Below are positions 13,729-21,084 of a stretch of 21,084 nucleotides of DNA, in pieces. This stretch comes from a virus. The first letter of the stretch is position 1, and the number at the start of each line of letters is the position of its first letter. A program made the position numbers and the translations under genes. The stretch lies in the IMG/VR virus record IMGVR_UViG_3300011116_000009, positions 1-21,084 of that record; one strand, 5' to 3'. The notes beneath the pieces were generated by a model. It had not been told where the DNA came from. It was given only the letters and a program-made list of their open reading frames with translations, and did no database searches.

Positions 13729-14748
13729 TTAAGCAATCAACACGCCTTGGAACTGGCTGCCCGAGCAGGTCAAGTTACCTGCCCAGCCAATCAGCTTCAC
13801 AATGGCGTCTTGGTTGACCGCCTGACGCTCACCGCCAATCGGCACAAAGTTGCGATCCTTGTGCGGACGGAACATCAGGTACTTGGTGTTCAGGAACCAC
13901 ATATGGTTTGCGTTGCCCGAACCGCTGTTGTAGGTGGACGAACCGATACCACCGTCCAGCACCACGTCAGAGGCCATGCCTGCGCCGTAATACTTGAGGG
14001 AGGCAAAGCCCGCGCCCGCCATGCCCGAGCCAGCGTCGGTAATACGCTGGATGGCCTGCAGCGACTGCAGATACAACTTGTAGTAGTTGTTGTCCGCAAC
14101 GATGAGGTCAGGCTTGTCGGTGCCACGAATCAGCTGAACCGCGAGCGCGTCCATGTAGCCCTGAATGTTCGTGGCCGAGACAGCCGCGAGGCCATCGGTC
14201 AAACCACTATATTTCTTGGACTGCCAGAACGTCCACACGGCGCGGTTGATGCCGCCGTAGGTGCCAGTCGTCGGGTCATCCGGCACAGCCGCAGCAAGGC
14301 CCGTGAGGTTCTTGCCCGCGTTGCCGGTGCCGTCACCGTACAGGTCGCCGCTGATGCGGTTGGCAAGCTGCGCTTCCGCAACTTCCATGCGACCGTCAAG
14401 AAGGTCAATGATGGCCTCCTTGCCCGTGTTCTGGATCATCTCCAGACCCGAGATGGTCACCGCACTTGCGTACTGCGTGATGGAGAACTGCGCCGAGCTG
14501 ATCGGGCTGTTCTGACCGACGTTCAGCACCTCGTAACCCGAGTAGCTGTTCGTGTTGTTCGTGGTCGGATCAGTGTACATGATTTCCTGCAAAATCACGT
14601 TACCGCCCGAGAACGTCTTGACGTTCCCACGCTCCTTAAGACGACGCAACAACGCATTGTTGTTGGTCACGTTGTCAGCGAGCTCACCGCTACGGCTCTG
14701 GATGGTAGTAGCGATGATGTCGCTGATACTAGAGTTGGCAAAAGCCAT
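13729..14748 (-). CDS. Major capsid protein (HK97-like fold)
   Basis: The 339-residue protein forms the capsid shell. It opens with MAFANSSISDIIATTIQSRSGELADNV and contains the coat-like blocks LLRRLKERGNVKTFSGG (33-49), VTISGLEMIQNTGKEAIIDLLDGR (about 97-120), AQLANRISGDLYGDGTG (about 125-141) and a C-terminal HMWFLNTKYLMFRPHKDRNF (about 278-297), a set I recognise from the capsid proteins of many podovirus-like phages. It is preceded by the scaffold gene, has AGGAGA six bases before its ATG, and is not extended by a protease or delta domain, consistent with a separate scaffold. Length is normal. A longer-than-usual 23-base gap precedes it. Confidence 0.9.
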   Translation of the reverse strand: MAFANSSISDIIATTIQSRSGELADNVTNNNALLRRLKERGNVKTFSGGNVILQEIMYTDPTTNNTNSYSGYEVLNVGQNSPISSAQFSITQYASAVTISGLEMIQNTGKEAIIDLLDGRMEVAEAQLANRISGDLYGDGTGNAGKNLTGLAAAVPDDPTTGTYGGINRAVWTFWQSKKYSGLTDGLAAVSATNIQGYMDALAVQLIRGTDKPDLIVADNNYYKLYLQSLQAIQRITDAGSGMAGAGFASLKYYGAGMASDVVLDGGIGSSTYNSGSGNANHMWFLNTKYLMFRPHKDRNFVPIGGERQAVNQDAIVKLIGWAGNLTCSGSQFQGVLIA

Positions 14749-14771
14749 TTTAAGTCTCCTATATCAGTTAG

Positions 14772-15740
14772 TTATAACCGGGCGTTTGCTTCTTCAAATG
14801 CTTGCTCAAGCAAAGTCCGGCGGTCATTCGCTTTAGGAGCCGTGTTAGCACCGGGTGTGGCGCTTCTGACACTCACAGCAGCGGCCCGAGCGGCTTTCGC
14901 TGCTCGGTTTTTCTCTGCGGAAACTTGTGCGCTTTGTTTAGCCTGTTGGGCCGACAAAATGCGTTCCCGCAAATCTTTATTTCCATAGACGGCCTTATCA
15001 TACGCCTCCTCCAATGTTTCGGCGCTACCGCCTTGGAGGAGCTTGATCATTTCGGGGCGTACTTCCTCAAAATGCTCGGCCTTCTGGGCAAAATCTTCAA
15101 TTTCGTTCAGCAGCACGGCCTGTTCGGCCTGCTCTTGCTGCTGTTTCCAAGTCATGACCTCACCACGCACGTTTGCCAGCTCGTTTTTAAGGGCAAAAAT
15201 GGCGGGGTCAGCGGTCGGTGTGCCGGTTTGCGGCATACCGCCTAAATTGATGCCGTATTCGTTCGCCAACTGCATGAAATACTGTTGGCGGGTCTGCGGA
15301 TCGCTAGTTCGCAGCGTGTGATCGGCCTTCATCAGCGCGGCAATGGCCTGCTCGGGCTTAAGTCCAAGGCCGTTTAACGTGCTGATGTACGGATTGATCG
15401 CCTCGTTGATGGCGTCGGCAAACTGTTTGGCCTGTAGCAGCGGTTCCACGCCCCGGCGCATCTGCTCCTCGCGCTGGTAGGCGTACTCCTGCAGCCGAGG
15501 GTCGGCTTTCTGCCAGACTTCGTGATAATCCTTCTTCCAAGAGAGCGGTGGCCGCTTCCAAACGGGTTCTTCAGCAGGCTCTGGGGCTTCTTCCTGCGGT
15601 TCGGGCTTGGCAAAACGCCCTTGCGCGTCACGGCCAGCGTCTGCAGGCTCGTTATTCTCTACCGCGTCAAAGCCCTGCTCCAGAACGGCCCGTCGGTCGG
15701 TGGTATCAACCTCTGGGGTGTCAACGGTTTGGTCGGTCAT
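14772..15740 (-). CDS. Scaffolding protein
   Basis: A 322-residue, highly charged, largely helical protein immediately before the major capsid gene. The N-terminal 60 residues are acidic and disordered (Glu/Pro-rich), followed by a PPLSWKKDYHEVWQKADPRLQ motif (about 64-84) often seen in phage scaffolds, a helical core to about residue 260 and an Ala/Lys/Arg-rich linker. It should drive procapsid assembly and leave before packaging. Remarkably, a DRR-x-(V/L)LEQ-x-F motif occurs at residues 15-24 and again at 306-315, i.e. at both ends. The start overlaps the previous stop (TAATG), and its ribosome binding site lies in a 28-base repeat. No protease motif is seen. Confidence 0.88.
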   Translation of the reverse strand: MTDQTVDTPEVDTTDRRAVLEQGFDAVENNEPADAGRDAQGRFAKPEPQEEAPEPAEEPVWKRPPLSWKKDYHEVWQKADPRLQEYAYQREEQMRRGVEPLLQAKQFADAINEAINPYISTLNGLGLKPEQAIAALMKADHTLRTSDPQTRQQYFMQLANEYGINLGGMPQTGTPTADPAIFALKNELANVRGEVMTWKQQQEQAEQAVLLNEIEDFAQKAEHFEEVRPEMIKLLQGGSAETLEEAYDKAVYGNKDLRERILSAQQAKQSAQVSAEKNRAAKAARAAAVSVRSATPGANTAPKANDRRTLLEQAFEEANARL

Positions 15741-16087
15741 TAGCCTCTCCTGTGGGGATTGGTGAAATTAAACTCTTGGCGCAACTGACGCAGCACGCGG
15801 TCGGCCTGCTCGTTCGTCATGCGCTTGTTGACCTCCCACTTCAGCCGCTCTAAACGCTCGTTGGTTTGGCGTTCGGGCTTGATGTGGCGGGCAGGATCGT
15901 CGTTGCCGACCTCAATGCAGTTGTTGGCCTTGAGGTGACGGCGGTGTTCGGAGCGCGAGGTAATCATGCTGCCGTCAATCATGCTCTTGTAGGGCTGGAT
16001 GTCGGGCTGGACGTAGTGATAGCGACCCTTGGCGTCTTTTTTACGTTCTACAAACTCGCCATCCATGTAAACGTAGGTGCGTTTCAT
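15740..16087 (-). CDS. Conserved phage head-cluster protein, unknown function
   Basis: The 115-residue product has a block IQPYKSMIDGSMITSRSEHR (31-50) followed by HLKANNCIEVGND (51-63), which I recognise as highly conserved in many tailed phages next to portal and scaffold genes. The C-terminal half is a basic amphipathic helix region (ERLERLKWEVNKRMTNEQ, about 78-95). No zinc ligands, catalytic or membrane features are visible. It overlaps the previous gene (ATGA) and the scaffold gene (TAATG). A role in head assembly or packaging is only suggested by position. Its last ten codons coincide with the 28-base repeat. Confidence 0.78.
   Translation of the reverse strand: MKRTYVYMDGEFVERKKDAKGRYHYVQPDIQPYKSMIDGSMITSRSEHRRHLKANNCIEVGNDDPARHIKPERQTNERLERLKWEVNKRMTNEQADRVLRQLRQEFNFTNPHRRG
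15746..15773 (-). repeat. 28-base repeat, copy 2 (before the scaffold gene)
   Basis: 26 of 28 bases match 12083-12110, with the two mismatches in a three-base core. This copy lies wholly inside the C-terminal codons of the 115-residue gene and supplies the AGGAG of the scaffold gene, five bases before its ATG. Confidence 0.75.
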
Positions 16088-16473
16088 AACAGTAACAATA
16101 CTTCCTCGTCGTCCTTTTCCTGCAGTTCGCGGTATAGCGCCTCAATGCGCGTTACGTCCGCAAGCAATGCGTCAAAATCAATGGCGTTGACTGGCGGAAT
16201 TGGAATGCCTGCGGCCTCCTCCTCCACAAACGGGGCCACAATCTCCGCGACAATGCGCGGGCGGCCCTCAACCAGTTCCTCGTAAATCGCAATAACTTCT
16301 TTACGCCGCGCCTGACGGAGTTTTTCGTACTCGTCATACTTTGGTTCGGGGCGTTTCCGATGCGTATTTTTGCCGCCATCGTGCATATCCGTAATGACGA
16401 TAGGGGTGGGCGGCGTAATAACCGTCCCCGCATCGGCAAATGGCAATACGCAAAATGGAGCAAGTGCAAACAT
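16084..16473 (-). CDS. Small charged protein with hydrophobic N-terminus, unknown function
   Basis: The 129-residue product starts with a short hydrophobic stretch (MFALAPFCVLPFADAG) that looks like a weak signal peptide without the usual basic n-region, so export is uncertain. The middle is very basic (HRKRPEPKYDEYEKLRQARRK, about 38-58) and the rest acidic and helical, ending in four Leu. No family is recognised. It is joined to both neighbours by TAATG and ATGA overlaps, which supports it being translated. It sits between a DUF7936-like gene and the conserved gene before the scaffold. Confidence 0.6.
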   Translation of the reverse strand: MFALAPFCVLPFADAGTVITPPTPIVITDMHDGGKNTHRKRPEPKYDEYEKLRQARRKEVIAIYEELVEGRPRIVAEIVAPFVEEEAAGIPIPPVNAIDFDALLADVTRIEALYRELQEKDDEEVLLLL

Positions 16474-16790
16474 TAAACAGCATTAACCCACGGCAACGGT
16501 TTGGCAACAGTCGGCGGGTTCACCTGTGCATCCAATTCCCGCGCCACGTTCGCCTCTACTTCGGCCTTGTCCACGCCGTTCGCCCAAATCCAGCCCAGCA
16601 CGGTGTCCTCGGTGAGATCGGCGTAGGCGATGAAGTCGCCGCTCGGTGAGGCGAAGCCCATGCTGCCGTAGTTGGACGCGCTGTGGTCGCCATCCACCGC
16701 CGTGCAGCGCCATGCCGCCGTCACCACAACGTCGGTGTGCGAGCCGTCTACCGGCTTCACGACCATGCTCTCAATTTTCCAGTTAGCCAT
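16473..16790 (-). CDS. DUF7936-like small phage protein
   Basis: A 105-residue protein with a beta-rich first half containing VVVTAAWRCTAVDGDHSASNYGS (about 21-43) and a second half with PYADLTE-like AYADLTEDTVLGWIWANGVDK (56-76), followed by a helix (AEVEANVARELDAQ) and a Pro-rich end finishing PLPWVNAV. This is a pattern I recognise from a small conserved phage family of unknown function, common near head or tail genes of podovirus-like phages. Its start overlaps the end of the 47-residue gene by eight bases. No active site is visible. Confidence 0.75.
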   Translation of the reverse strand: MANWKIESMVVKPVDGSHTDVVVTAAWRCTAVDGDHSASNYGSMGFASPSGDFIAYADLTEDTVLGWIWANGVDKAEVEANVARELDAQVNPPTVAKPLPWVNAV

Positions 16791-16926
16791 TGCTTTGCTC
16801 CTTCAAGGCTTCTTCAGCCTGCTCTTTGATCTTGACCAACAACGGCCACGCGCCGCTGCTCGTCGGAAGTTGTCCTAATACTTGCAGGATGGCCTGCACT
16901 TCTTCGGGAGTGAGTTCTAGTTTCAT
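16783..16926 (-). CDS. 47-residue small phage protein
   Basis: A 47-codon frame starting with ATG that overlaps the fibre stop as ATGA and ending eight bases inside the next gene. The sequence begins MKLELTPEEVQAILQVLGQL and continues with a short Ser/Gly turn and a Lys/Glu-rich helix (KIKEQAEEALKEQ). This two-helix pattern matches short phage proteins of unknown function that I have seen beside tail or head genes. It is below the usual gene-calling length. The frame, the overlaps on both sides and the family-like sequence support it. A GGAG at about 16934-16937 lies within the fibre end as a ribosome binding site. Confidence 0.65.
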   Translation of the reverse strand: MKLELTPEEVQAILQVLGQLPTSSGAWPLLVKIKEQAEEALKEQSNG

Positions 16927-19900
16927 TTTGCCTCCAATGCGGCGACCTTGGCTTCAAGTTCTTGAATGGCCTTCACAAGCAGCGCGACCATGTTTCCGTA
17001 ATGCAACGCATCTGGTCGTCCTTCCTTGTCGTAAGCCACAAACTCGGTCAGTCCTGCGTCGTGGACTTCTTCGGCAATCAAACCGCCGAATACCGTGTCT
17101 CCGCTGTTTTTTGCTTTGTATGTAACGCTGCGAAGTTTGAGGACATCCGCAAGGCCATGTGCTGCATCGGCTACGTCTGACTTGTAACGCAACGACGAAG
17201 TTGAACGATATAGCAAACCGCCAGCATCAACATACAAATTTGCTGCGTTACCCGTTGTATAACTGTATGGGGAATTAGCGGCATTACCAATCATCATCAA
17301 TCCGTCATTTCTGACGTAAAACAAATTTGCTGCCGCTCCTGCATTTTCAACCACTAACGCATAATTTGCGCTTGTCGTGGTTGAACCTTGAACGTGTAAT
17401 CGGTAGATAGGCGTTCGGCCAACTCCAACGTCGCCAGCAAAATAATTCGCCGCCGTCCCCGCTGCATAGAAGTTCCAGCGGTTTGTGCCAGAGGCGATGG
17501 CGCTGTAGAAGCCGTAGTTGTTGGTGGCTCCGGTGAGGCTCCCGTCAACATAGTAGCCGTGTTGATTAGTAATAGACGAACCTGCACCAATACTGTTTTG
17601 ATATGCAAAATAATGGGTGTAATTTGAAAGCGTATAGGATGCGGCTTGCGTAAACAGGTTCGTCGCAAAAGCATAAGTCGTATTAGTTGTTGAACTAGGA
17701 GAAATCCCAGTCATGTAATACCCGATACTAATTGTGCTCGCCGTCACCAGCGTTCCTTTGACGTGAACTTTTGCAAACGCATCCGCCGTCCCGCCAATCC
17801 CGACGTTGCCGCTGGTGTCAATCCGCATACGCTCGGCGTTGTTGGAGTAAAACGCCATTGGATGATTTGACGTTGTACCGACCGTTCCGTTTGCAGAACT
17901 TGTGTTGTACAAAATCGTCGTAACGGTGCCGTCCGTTACAGAGATGCCTTGATTGGTTGCGGAAGATATGGCTAATTTCGTTCCCGGCGACGCAGTACCA
18001 ATACCGACGTTGCCGCTGGAGTCAATAATTGCCCGCAGCGTATTATTGGTTGAAAAGCCAATCGGGTGAGTGCTAACTGTAATTAAATTTAAACTGTTGT
18101 TACCCGCATAAGATCCTTGTGCAGACCCGTTGCGGAAAATACCGGCGTTTGCATCGCCAAGTTGGATGGTGCTGTACCCGTCAGTTGCGGTGTTGGTAAT
18201 TCGCAACGCAAGGTTATTCGCGGCTGCGGTTCCGTAAATTTCTGTCTTTGTAGCAGGCGACGCAGTACCAATCCCGAGATTCCCCGACGTATCCAGCCGC
18301 ATACGCTCGCTGCCGCCGGTATAGAAGGTCATCGGCAGGTAGGTGCCGGTGCCTGCTGCGTTTGAACGCAACGACGCTTCTAAATTTTTGAAAACAAACA
18401 TTGACATCGTTTGAGTGTTTGTCGTGTCGCTTACAGCGTTACAAACCACCCCAGTTCCTGCTAAATCAGCAGGGGTTCCATTTGCCAATATGCCAAGAAT
18501 TGTGTTTCCGTTTGTCGTGCTGCTTTGAAACGCCAACCGACTGCTAAACGTCGCATTGGACATATCGCCCGTGATGCGCTGGGCGGTGGACGAGAAGGTG
18601 AGGTTGCCGGTCGTCACCGTCGCCGTGCCTGCATTCAGCGAGGCGATAGAGGCGTTGGTAACCGTGAGTCCCGTGACCACCGCCGTACCGACGTTAGCCG
18701 AGGCGACAGAGGCTCCCGTAGCCGTCAGCGCGGTGACCGTTCCCGTCGTAATCAGCGCGACCGCTGCGTTGATGGAGGCGACCGAGGCATTGGTCACGGA
18801 TAGGTTGGTCACGCGCTCTGTGGTCGTAACGACATTGCCAAAGTTAGCGGAAGCGACTGATGCGCCTGTAACCGTTAAGGCCGTGATAACAGCCGTTCCT
18901 GCGTTTGCCGACGCAATGGAAGCGCCAGTAACCGTCGCTGCGGTGATGACCGCCGTGCCGACATTGGCAGAGGCAATAGATGCCCCGGTTGCCGTCAGGT
19001 TGGTGATTACCGCCACGCCCGCGTTGATGCTGGCGATAGAGGCTGCCGTGAACTGAAGGTTGCCAATGTTCGCGGACGCGATGGATGCGCCCGTGGCCGT
19101 CAGGTTTGTCACCGTGGCCGTAGTAAGCAACGCCACGCTTGCGTTCATAGACGCGATGGAGGCGCTCGTTGCCGACAGGTTAGTGATCACCGCAACGCCT
19201 GCGTTAATAGACGCAATGGACGCTGCCGTAAACTGCAAATTGCCGATGTTGGCCGACGCGATGCTTGCGCCCGTAGCGTTAAGCGTTGTCACCGTCGCAG
19301 AGGTCAGCAAGGCCACGCCTGCGTTTACGGAGGTCAGCGATGCGCCAGAGGCTACCAGCGTCGTGAATGCACCCGAGGAAGGGTTTGTTACACCCACCGT
19401 TGTGCCATTAACGCTGCCGCCTGTGATAGCGACATTGTTGGCGTTTTGCGTGGACATCGTGCCGAGGCCCGAAATGTCCGTGCTAGGAATAGTGGAAACC
19501 GCCGTGAACGCTGCCGTGCCAGAGGCTTTAACGTAACCCGTTAAGGTCGTCGCGCCTGTACCGCCATTGCCAACAGGTAATGTCCCCGTGACGCCTGTAG
19601 TAAGCGGCAGTCCCGTGGCGTTTGTCAGGATCGCGGCAACGGGTGTACCGAGGTTTGCGCTGACAAGCGTTTTGCCAGTCAGCGTTTGCGGGGTATCCAG
19701 CGTGACGGCCTTCTCAGCTGGGTACGCTACGAATACGTCCTTGCTACCTGCTACAAACCCAACCTTTGTACCGCCATCGCTGGAGGCCAATACGGTATCG
19801 CGGGTCAGCGTTCCCGCGTTGTAGGTGCCGATGCCGACTTCCCACGCGCCTGTGGTGTTATCCACCGCCGTGTAATAGGTCTCGTTACCATTACCAATGA

Positions 19901-20003
19901 CAGAAAACGGCACAAACCCGGTGGACGTGCCGTTTAGAGTGAACGTCCCAGTACCAACCGTAGTCGTCGTTTCTTTAACGCGATCCTGTAAAACCAATGC
20001 CAT
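16923..20003 (-). CDS. Long tail fibre with repeat shaft and C-terminal S74 chaperone
   Basis: The 1026-residue protein has a conserved N-terminal domain (1-100: ALVLQDRVKETTTTVGTGT, VIGNGNETYY, WEVGIGTYNAGTLTRDTVLASS, DVFVAYPAEKAV) that probably attaches it to the virion. A link region (100-219) with GLPLTTGVTG and LPVGNGGTG follows, then a repeat shaft (220-465), then beta-rich units marked by SGN(V/L)GIG at 573, 663 and 731. Residues 936-1026 are an S74 intramolecular chaperone: Ser936 and Lys941 five apart in SSLRYK, LRSVTYKAK, GGLIAEEV and a terminal coiled coil. It should form a trimer and self-cleave. It starts three bases after the portal stop, an unusual site for a fibre. Regions near 17281-17340 and 18370-18530 are A+T-richer than the shaft. 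Confidence 0.9.
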   Translation of the reverse strand: MALVLQDRVKETTTTVGTGTFTLNGTSTGFVPFSVIGNGNETYYTAVDNTTGAWEVGIGTYNAGTLTRDTVLASSDGGTKVGFVAGSKDVFVAYPAEKAVTLDTPQTLTGKTLVSANLGTPVAAILTNATGLPLTTGVTGTLPVGNGGTGATTLTGYVKASGTAAFTAVSTIPSTDISGLGTMSTQNANNVAITGGSVNGTTVGVTNPSSGAFTTLVASGASLTSVNAGVALLTSATVTTLNATGASIASANIGNLQFTAASIASINAGVAVITNLSATSASIASMNASVALLTTATVTNLTATGASIASANIGNLQFTAASIASINAGVAVITNLTATGASIASANVGTAVITAATVTGASIASANAGTAVITALTVTGASVASANFGNVVTTTERVTNLSVTNASVASINAAVALITTGTVTALTATGASVASANVGTAVVTGLTVTNASIASLNAGTATVTTGNLTFSSTAQRITGDMSNATFSSRLAFQSSTTNGNTILGILANGTPADLAGTGVVCNAVSDTTNTQTMSMFVFKNLEASLRSNAAGTGTYLPMTFYTGGSERMRLDTSGNLGIGTASPATKTEIYGTAAANNLALRITNTATDGYSTIQLGDANAGIFRNGSAQGSYAGNNSLNLITVSTHPIGFSTNNTLRAIIDSSGNVGIGTASPGTKLAISSATNQGISVTDGTVTTILYNTSSANGTVGTTSNHPMAFYSNNAERMRIDTSGNVGIGGTADAFAKVHVKGTLVTASTISIGYYMTGISPSSTTNTTYAFATNLFTQAASYTLSNYTHYFAYQNSIGAGSSITNQHGYYVDGSLTGATNNYGFYSAIASGTNRWNFYAAGTAANYFAGDVGVGRTPIYRLHVQGSTTTSANYALVVENAGAAANLFYVRNDGLMMIGNAANSPYSYTTGNAANLYVDAGGLLYRSTSSLRYKSDVADAAHGLADVLKLRSVTYKAKNSGDTVFGGLIAEEVHDAGLTEFVAYDKEGRPDALHYGNMVALLVKAIQELEAKVAALEAK
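18609..19346 (-). repeat. Twelve-unit fibre shaft repeat (ASIASxNxG)
   Basis: Residues 220-465 of the 1026-residue fibre hold twelve copies of a (G/A/N/S)AS(I/V/L)(A/T)S-x-N-x-(G/A/S) core. Start-to-start distances are 25, 16, 20, 25, 16, 20, 20, 20, 25, 25 and 20 residues. The order 25-16-20 occurs twice, giving a 61-residue higher-order unit. Spacers are Thr/Val/Leu-rich, which predicts a beta-structured trimeric shaft. Confidence 0.85.
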
Positions 20004-20006
20004 GTT

Positions 20007-21084
20007 TTACTGCCTCGTCATCGGCATGATGGGCTGGGGTTGCTGTAACGGCAGCGCCTGCTGGGCAATCTCCACGCCTGCCGCACGACCATCGGGGCCG
20101 CGCACAATGCGTTTTGGTGCCGTCATCGCACGCAACGCCGCGTCTAGTTTCGCCATCATTTCGGCGTAAATCTGCATCGTCTGCTGCTGCATCTGCATCA
20201 CGGTCTGCGTGGAGACCATGACGTTTTTCTCCACCGTTTCCATCATGCGCTCGGTGTTAGCCTTGGTGACCTCCAACATCGGAAGGTCGGTGCCGGGGTT
20301 AGCCGAGATACGCGCCACGTTAATCTTGGTCTGCGCGTCAAGGTCGGCCTTGTATTTGTCCATCTGCGCGTCCATTTCCAGTTCGCGCTGCTTGAGCTGC
20401 AGTTCCATCTGCATACGCTGTTGATCTGCTTGCACCTTGGCGCTCTCCGCTTCCATTTCAGGGTTCGGGCGCGGCTGTGCAGCCTGTTGCTTGAGCTGCT
20501 CCAGCGCCTGATCAATCTGGCCTTCAATCGGACGCGAGGACTTGAACGCCTGCACGCCAAACTTCAGGAGTTCCATCATCACCGGCACCATCGGCGGCGA
20601 GGACTGACCGACCGGGAGCGCCTGCTGCAAGAAGCCACCAAACGCCTGAATGAACTGCAGGCGGTCAGCCTTCATCTGCTGCTCGTCTACCTGTACGAGG
20701 CTGTCGGCGGCCACTTCCACGCGGAAGTTACGCAGCGGGCGATCCTGTAGGAGTTGCAGCGCCTGCGGGATCAGCTGCTGATCTACTGGCGACATCTGCT
20801 GTGCGGCAGAGTACGAGAGCAGCGTCTGCGGCTGGAACTTGGCGCACATGATCTGCGCCTTGAACCTAATTAGTTCGGAGGCAAAGAGGGCTACGTCCTC
20901 CTGCATAGAGCGCAGTCTTAGCCCTGCGTATTGCCCTTTGATTTGCTGCGCGGTCGCGGTTTCGCTGGCGTAGGACGCACCACGGATGATGTCCGAGATG
21001 CCCGTGATTTCGTAGATTTGGCTCTTGATGTCCTCTCTAGCTCTATAGCACTGGAGTAGCGCATTTGCGAGCGTGTCAAGCGGG
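20007..21084 (-). CDS. Portal protein, P22-type family (5' end outside the window)
   Basis: The frame is open from the right edge to a TAA, giving the last 358 residues. The visible start holds a conserved portal block: YEITGISDIIRGASYASETATAQQIKGQ, split over fragment residues 28-55, followed by RLRSMQEDVALFASELIRFK. Further on are QMSPVDQQLIPQALQLLQDRP (about 93-113) and a long Gln/Glu/Met-rich coiled coil (about 205-285), as in portals with an extended barrel. The protein forms the dodecameric vertex for DNA packaging and attaches the adaptor. Its first part and the terminase would lie to the right of the window. Three bases separate its stop from the fibre start. Confidence 0.93.
   Translation of the reverse strand, partial: PLDTLANALLQCYRAREDIKSQIYEITGISDIIRGASYASETATAQQIKGQYAGLRLRSMQEDVALFASELIRFKAQIMCAKFQPQTLLSYSAAQQMSPVDQQLIPQALQLLQDRPLRNFRVEVAADSLVQVDEQQMKADRLQFIQAFGGFLQQALPVGQSSPPMVPVMMELLKFGVQAFKSSRPIEGQIDQALEQLKQQAAQPRPNPEMEAESAKVQADQQRMQMELQLKQRELEMDAQMDKYKADLDAQTKINVARISANPGTDLPMLEVTKANTERMMETVEKNVMVSTQTVMQMQQQTMQIYAEMMAKLDAALRAMTAPKRIVRGPDGRAAGVEIAQQALPLQQPQPIMPMTRQ

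Noticed and set aside
14771-14797. TTGAAG and TATAAC boxes before the major capsid gene as a sigma70 promoter.
   Set aside because: The spacing is only 15 bases and the boxes lie within the scaffold coding end. It is a weak match that occurs by chance at this frequency.
13747-14988. Long plus-strand frame of 413 codons opposite the capsid and scaffold genes.
   Set aside because: It is a mirror of strongly coding minus-strand genes, has an Arg/Val/Ala-rich non-natural composition and no ribosome binding site. The capsid and scaffold assignments explain the region.
18556-19536. Two plus-strand frames of about 160 codons with regular Ala/Val/Thr repeats opposite the fibre shaft.
   Set aside because: Their regularity is the reverse complement of the ASIAS repeat in the real fibre gene; they have no independent signals.

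Overview
The window is part of a tailed, probably short-tailed (podovirus-like) double-stranded DNA bacteriophage genome, or a prophage of that type. The evidence is one long tightly packed minus-strand gene series running portal, scaffold, major capsid protein, head-tail adaptor, beta-rich tail nozzle, three ejection-type internal virion proteins, tail fibre and lysis genes. This order and these families resemble P22/SU10-like virions. I found no tape-measure, tail-tube or sheath gene, and no integrase, tRNA, rRNA, CRISPR array or insertion sequence. The host cannot be told from this stretch. Strong Shine-Dalgarno sequences, G+C-rich coding and a GTA-type holin fit a Gram-negative bacterium, but that is inference.

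Layout, in the direction of minus-strand transcription (right to left). (1) 21084-16783: the C-terminal part of the portal protein, a 1026-residue fibre with a self-cleaving S74 chaperone domain, and a 47-residue gene. (2) 16790-13729: three small conserved phage genes, the scaffold and the major capsid protein. (3) 13716-11516: a probable capsid decoration protein, a DUF115/MptE-like Rossmann protein, a small beta-rich protein, and a protein with a helix-hairpin-helix-like segment plus an AT-hook-like tail. (4) 11512-8605: adaptor, nozzle and a GNAT-fold protein. (5) 8642-3509: three large ejection-type proteins and one small gene. (6) 3509-2001: a second S74 fibre with YadA-like repeats. (7) 1991-411: three small membrane proteins (one a 3TM holin type) and a GH24 endolysin. 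At the left edge three tiny plus-strand genes (1-436) converge on this series, and the last of them overlaps the endolysin stop by 26 bases.

The genes work as one morphogenesis-and-lysis unit. Scaffold and portal nucleate the capsid shell; adaptor and nozzle close the vertex; the ejection proteins travel in the virion; the two fibres mature by chaperone-assisted trimerisation and probably determine host recognition; the holin/endolysin set ends the cycle. Most junctions are ATGA, GTGA or TAATG overlaps, which implies translational coupling along a long polycistronic message. There is no gene-free stretch over 300 bases; the largest gap on the minus strand is under 30 bases.

The least ordinary points are the DUF115-like enzyme inside the head module, a motif repeated at both ends of the scaffold protein, two S74 fibres of which one sits right after the portal, a fibre shaft whose repeats are identical in protein but diverged in DNA, a 9/18-residue periodic helix in an ejection protein, and a 28-base near-identical sequence that carries the ribosome binding site of two unrelated genes 3.7 kb apart.
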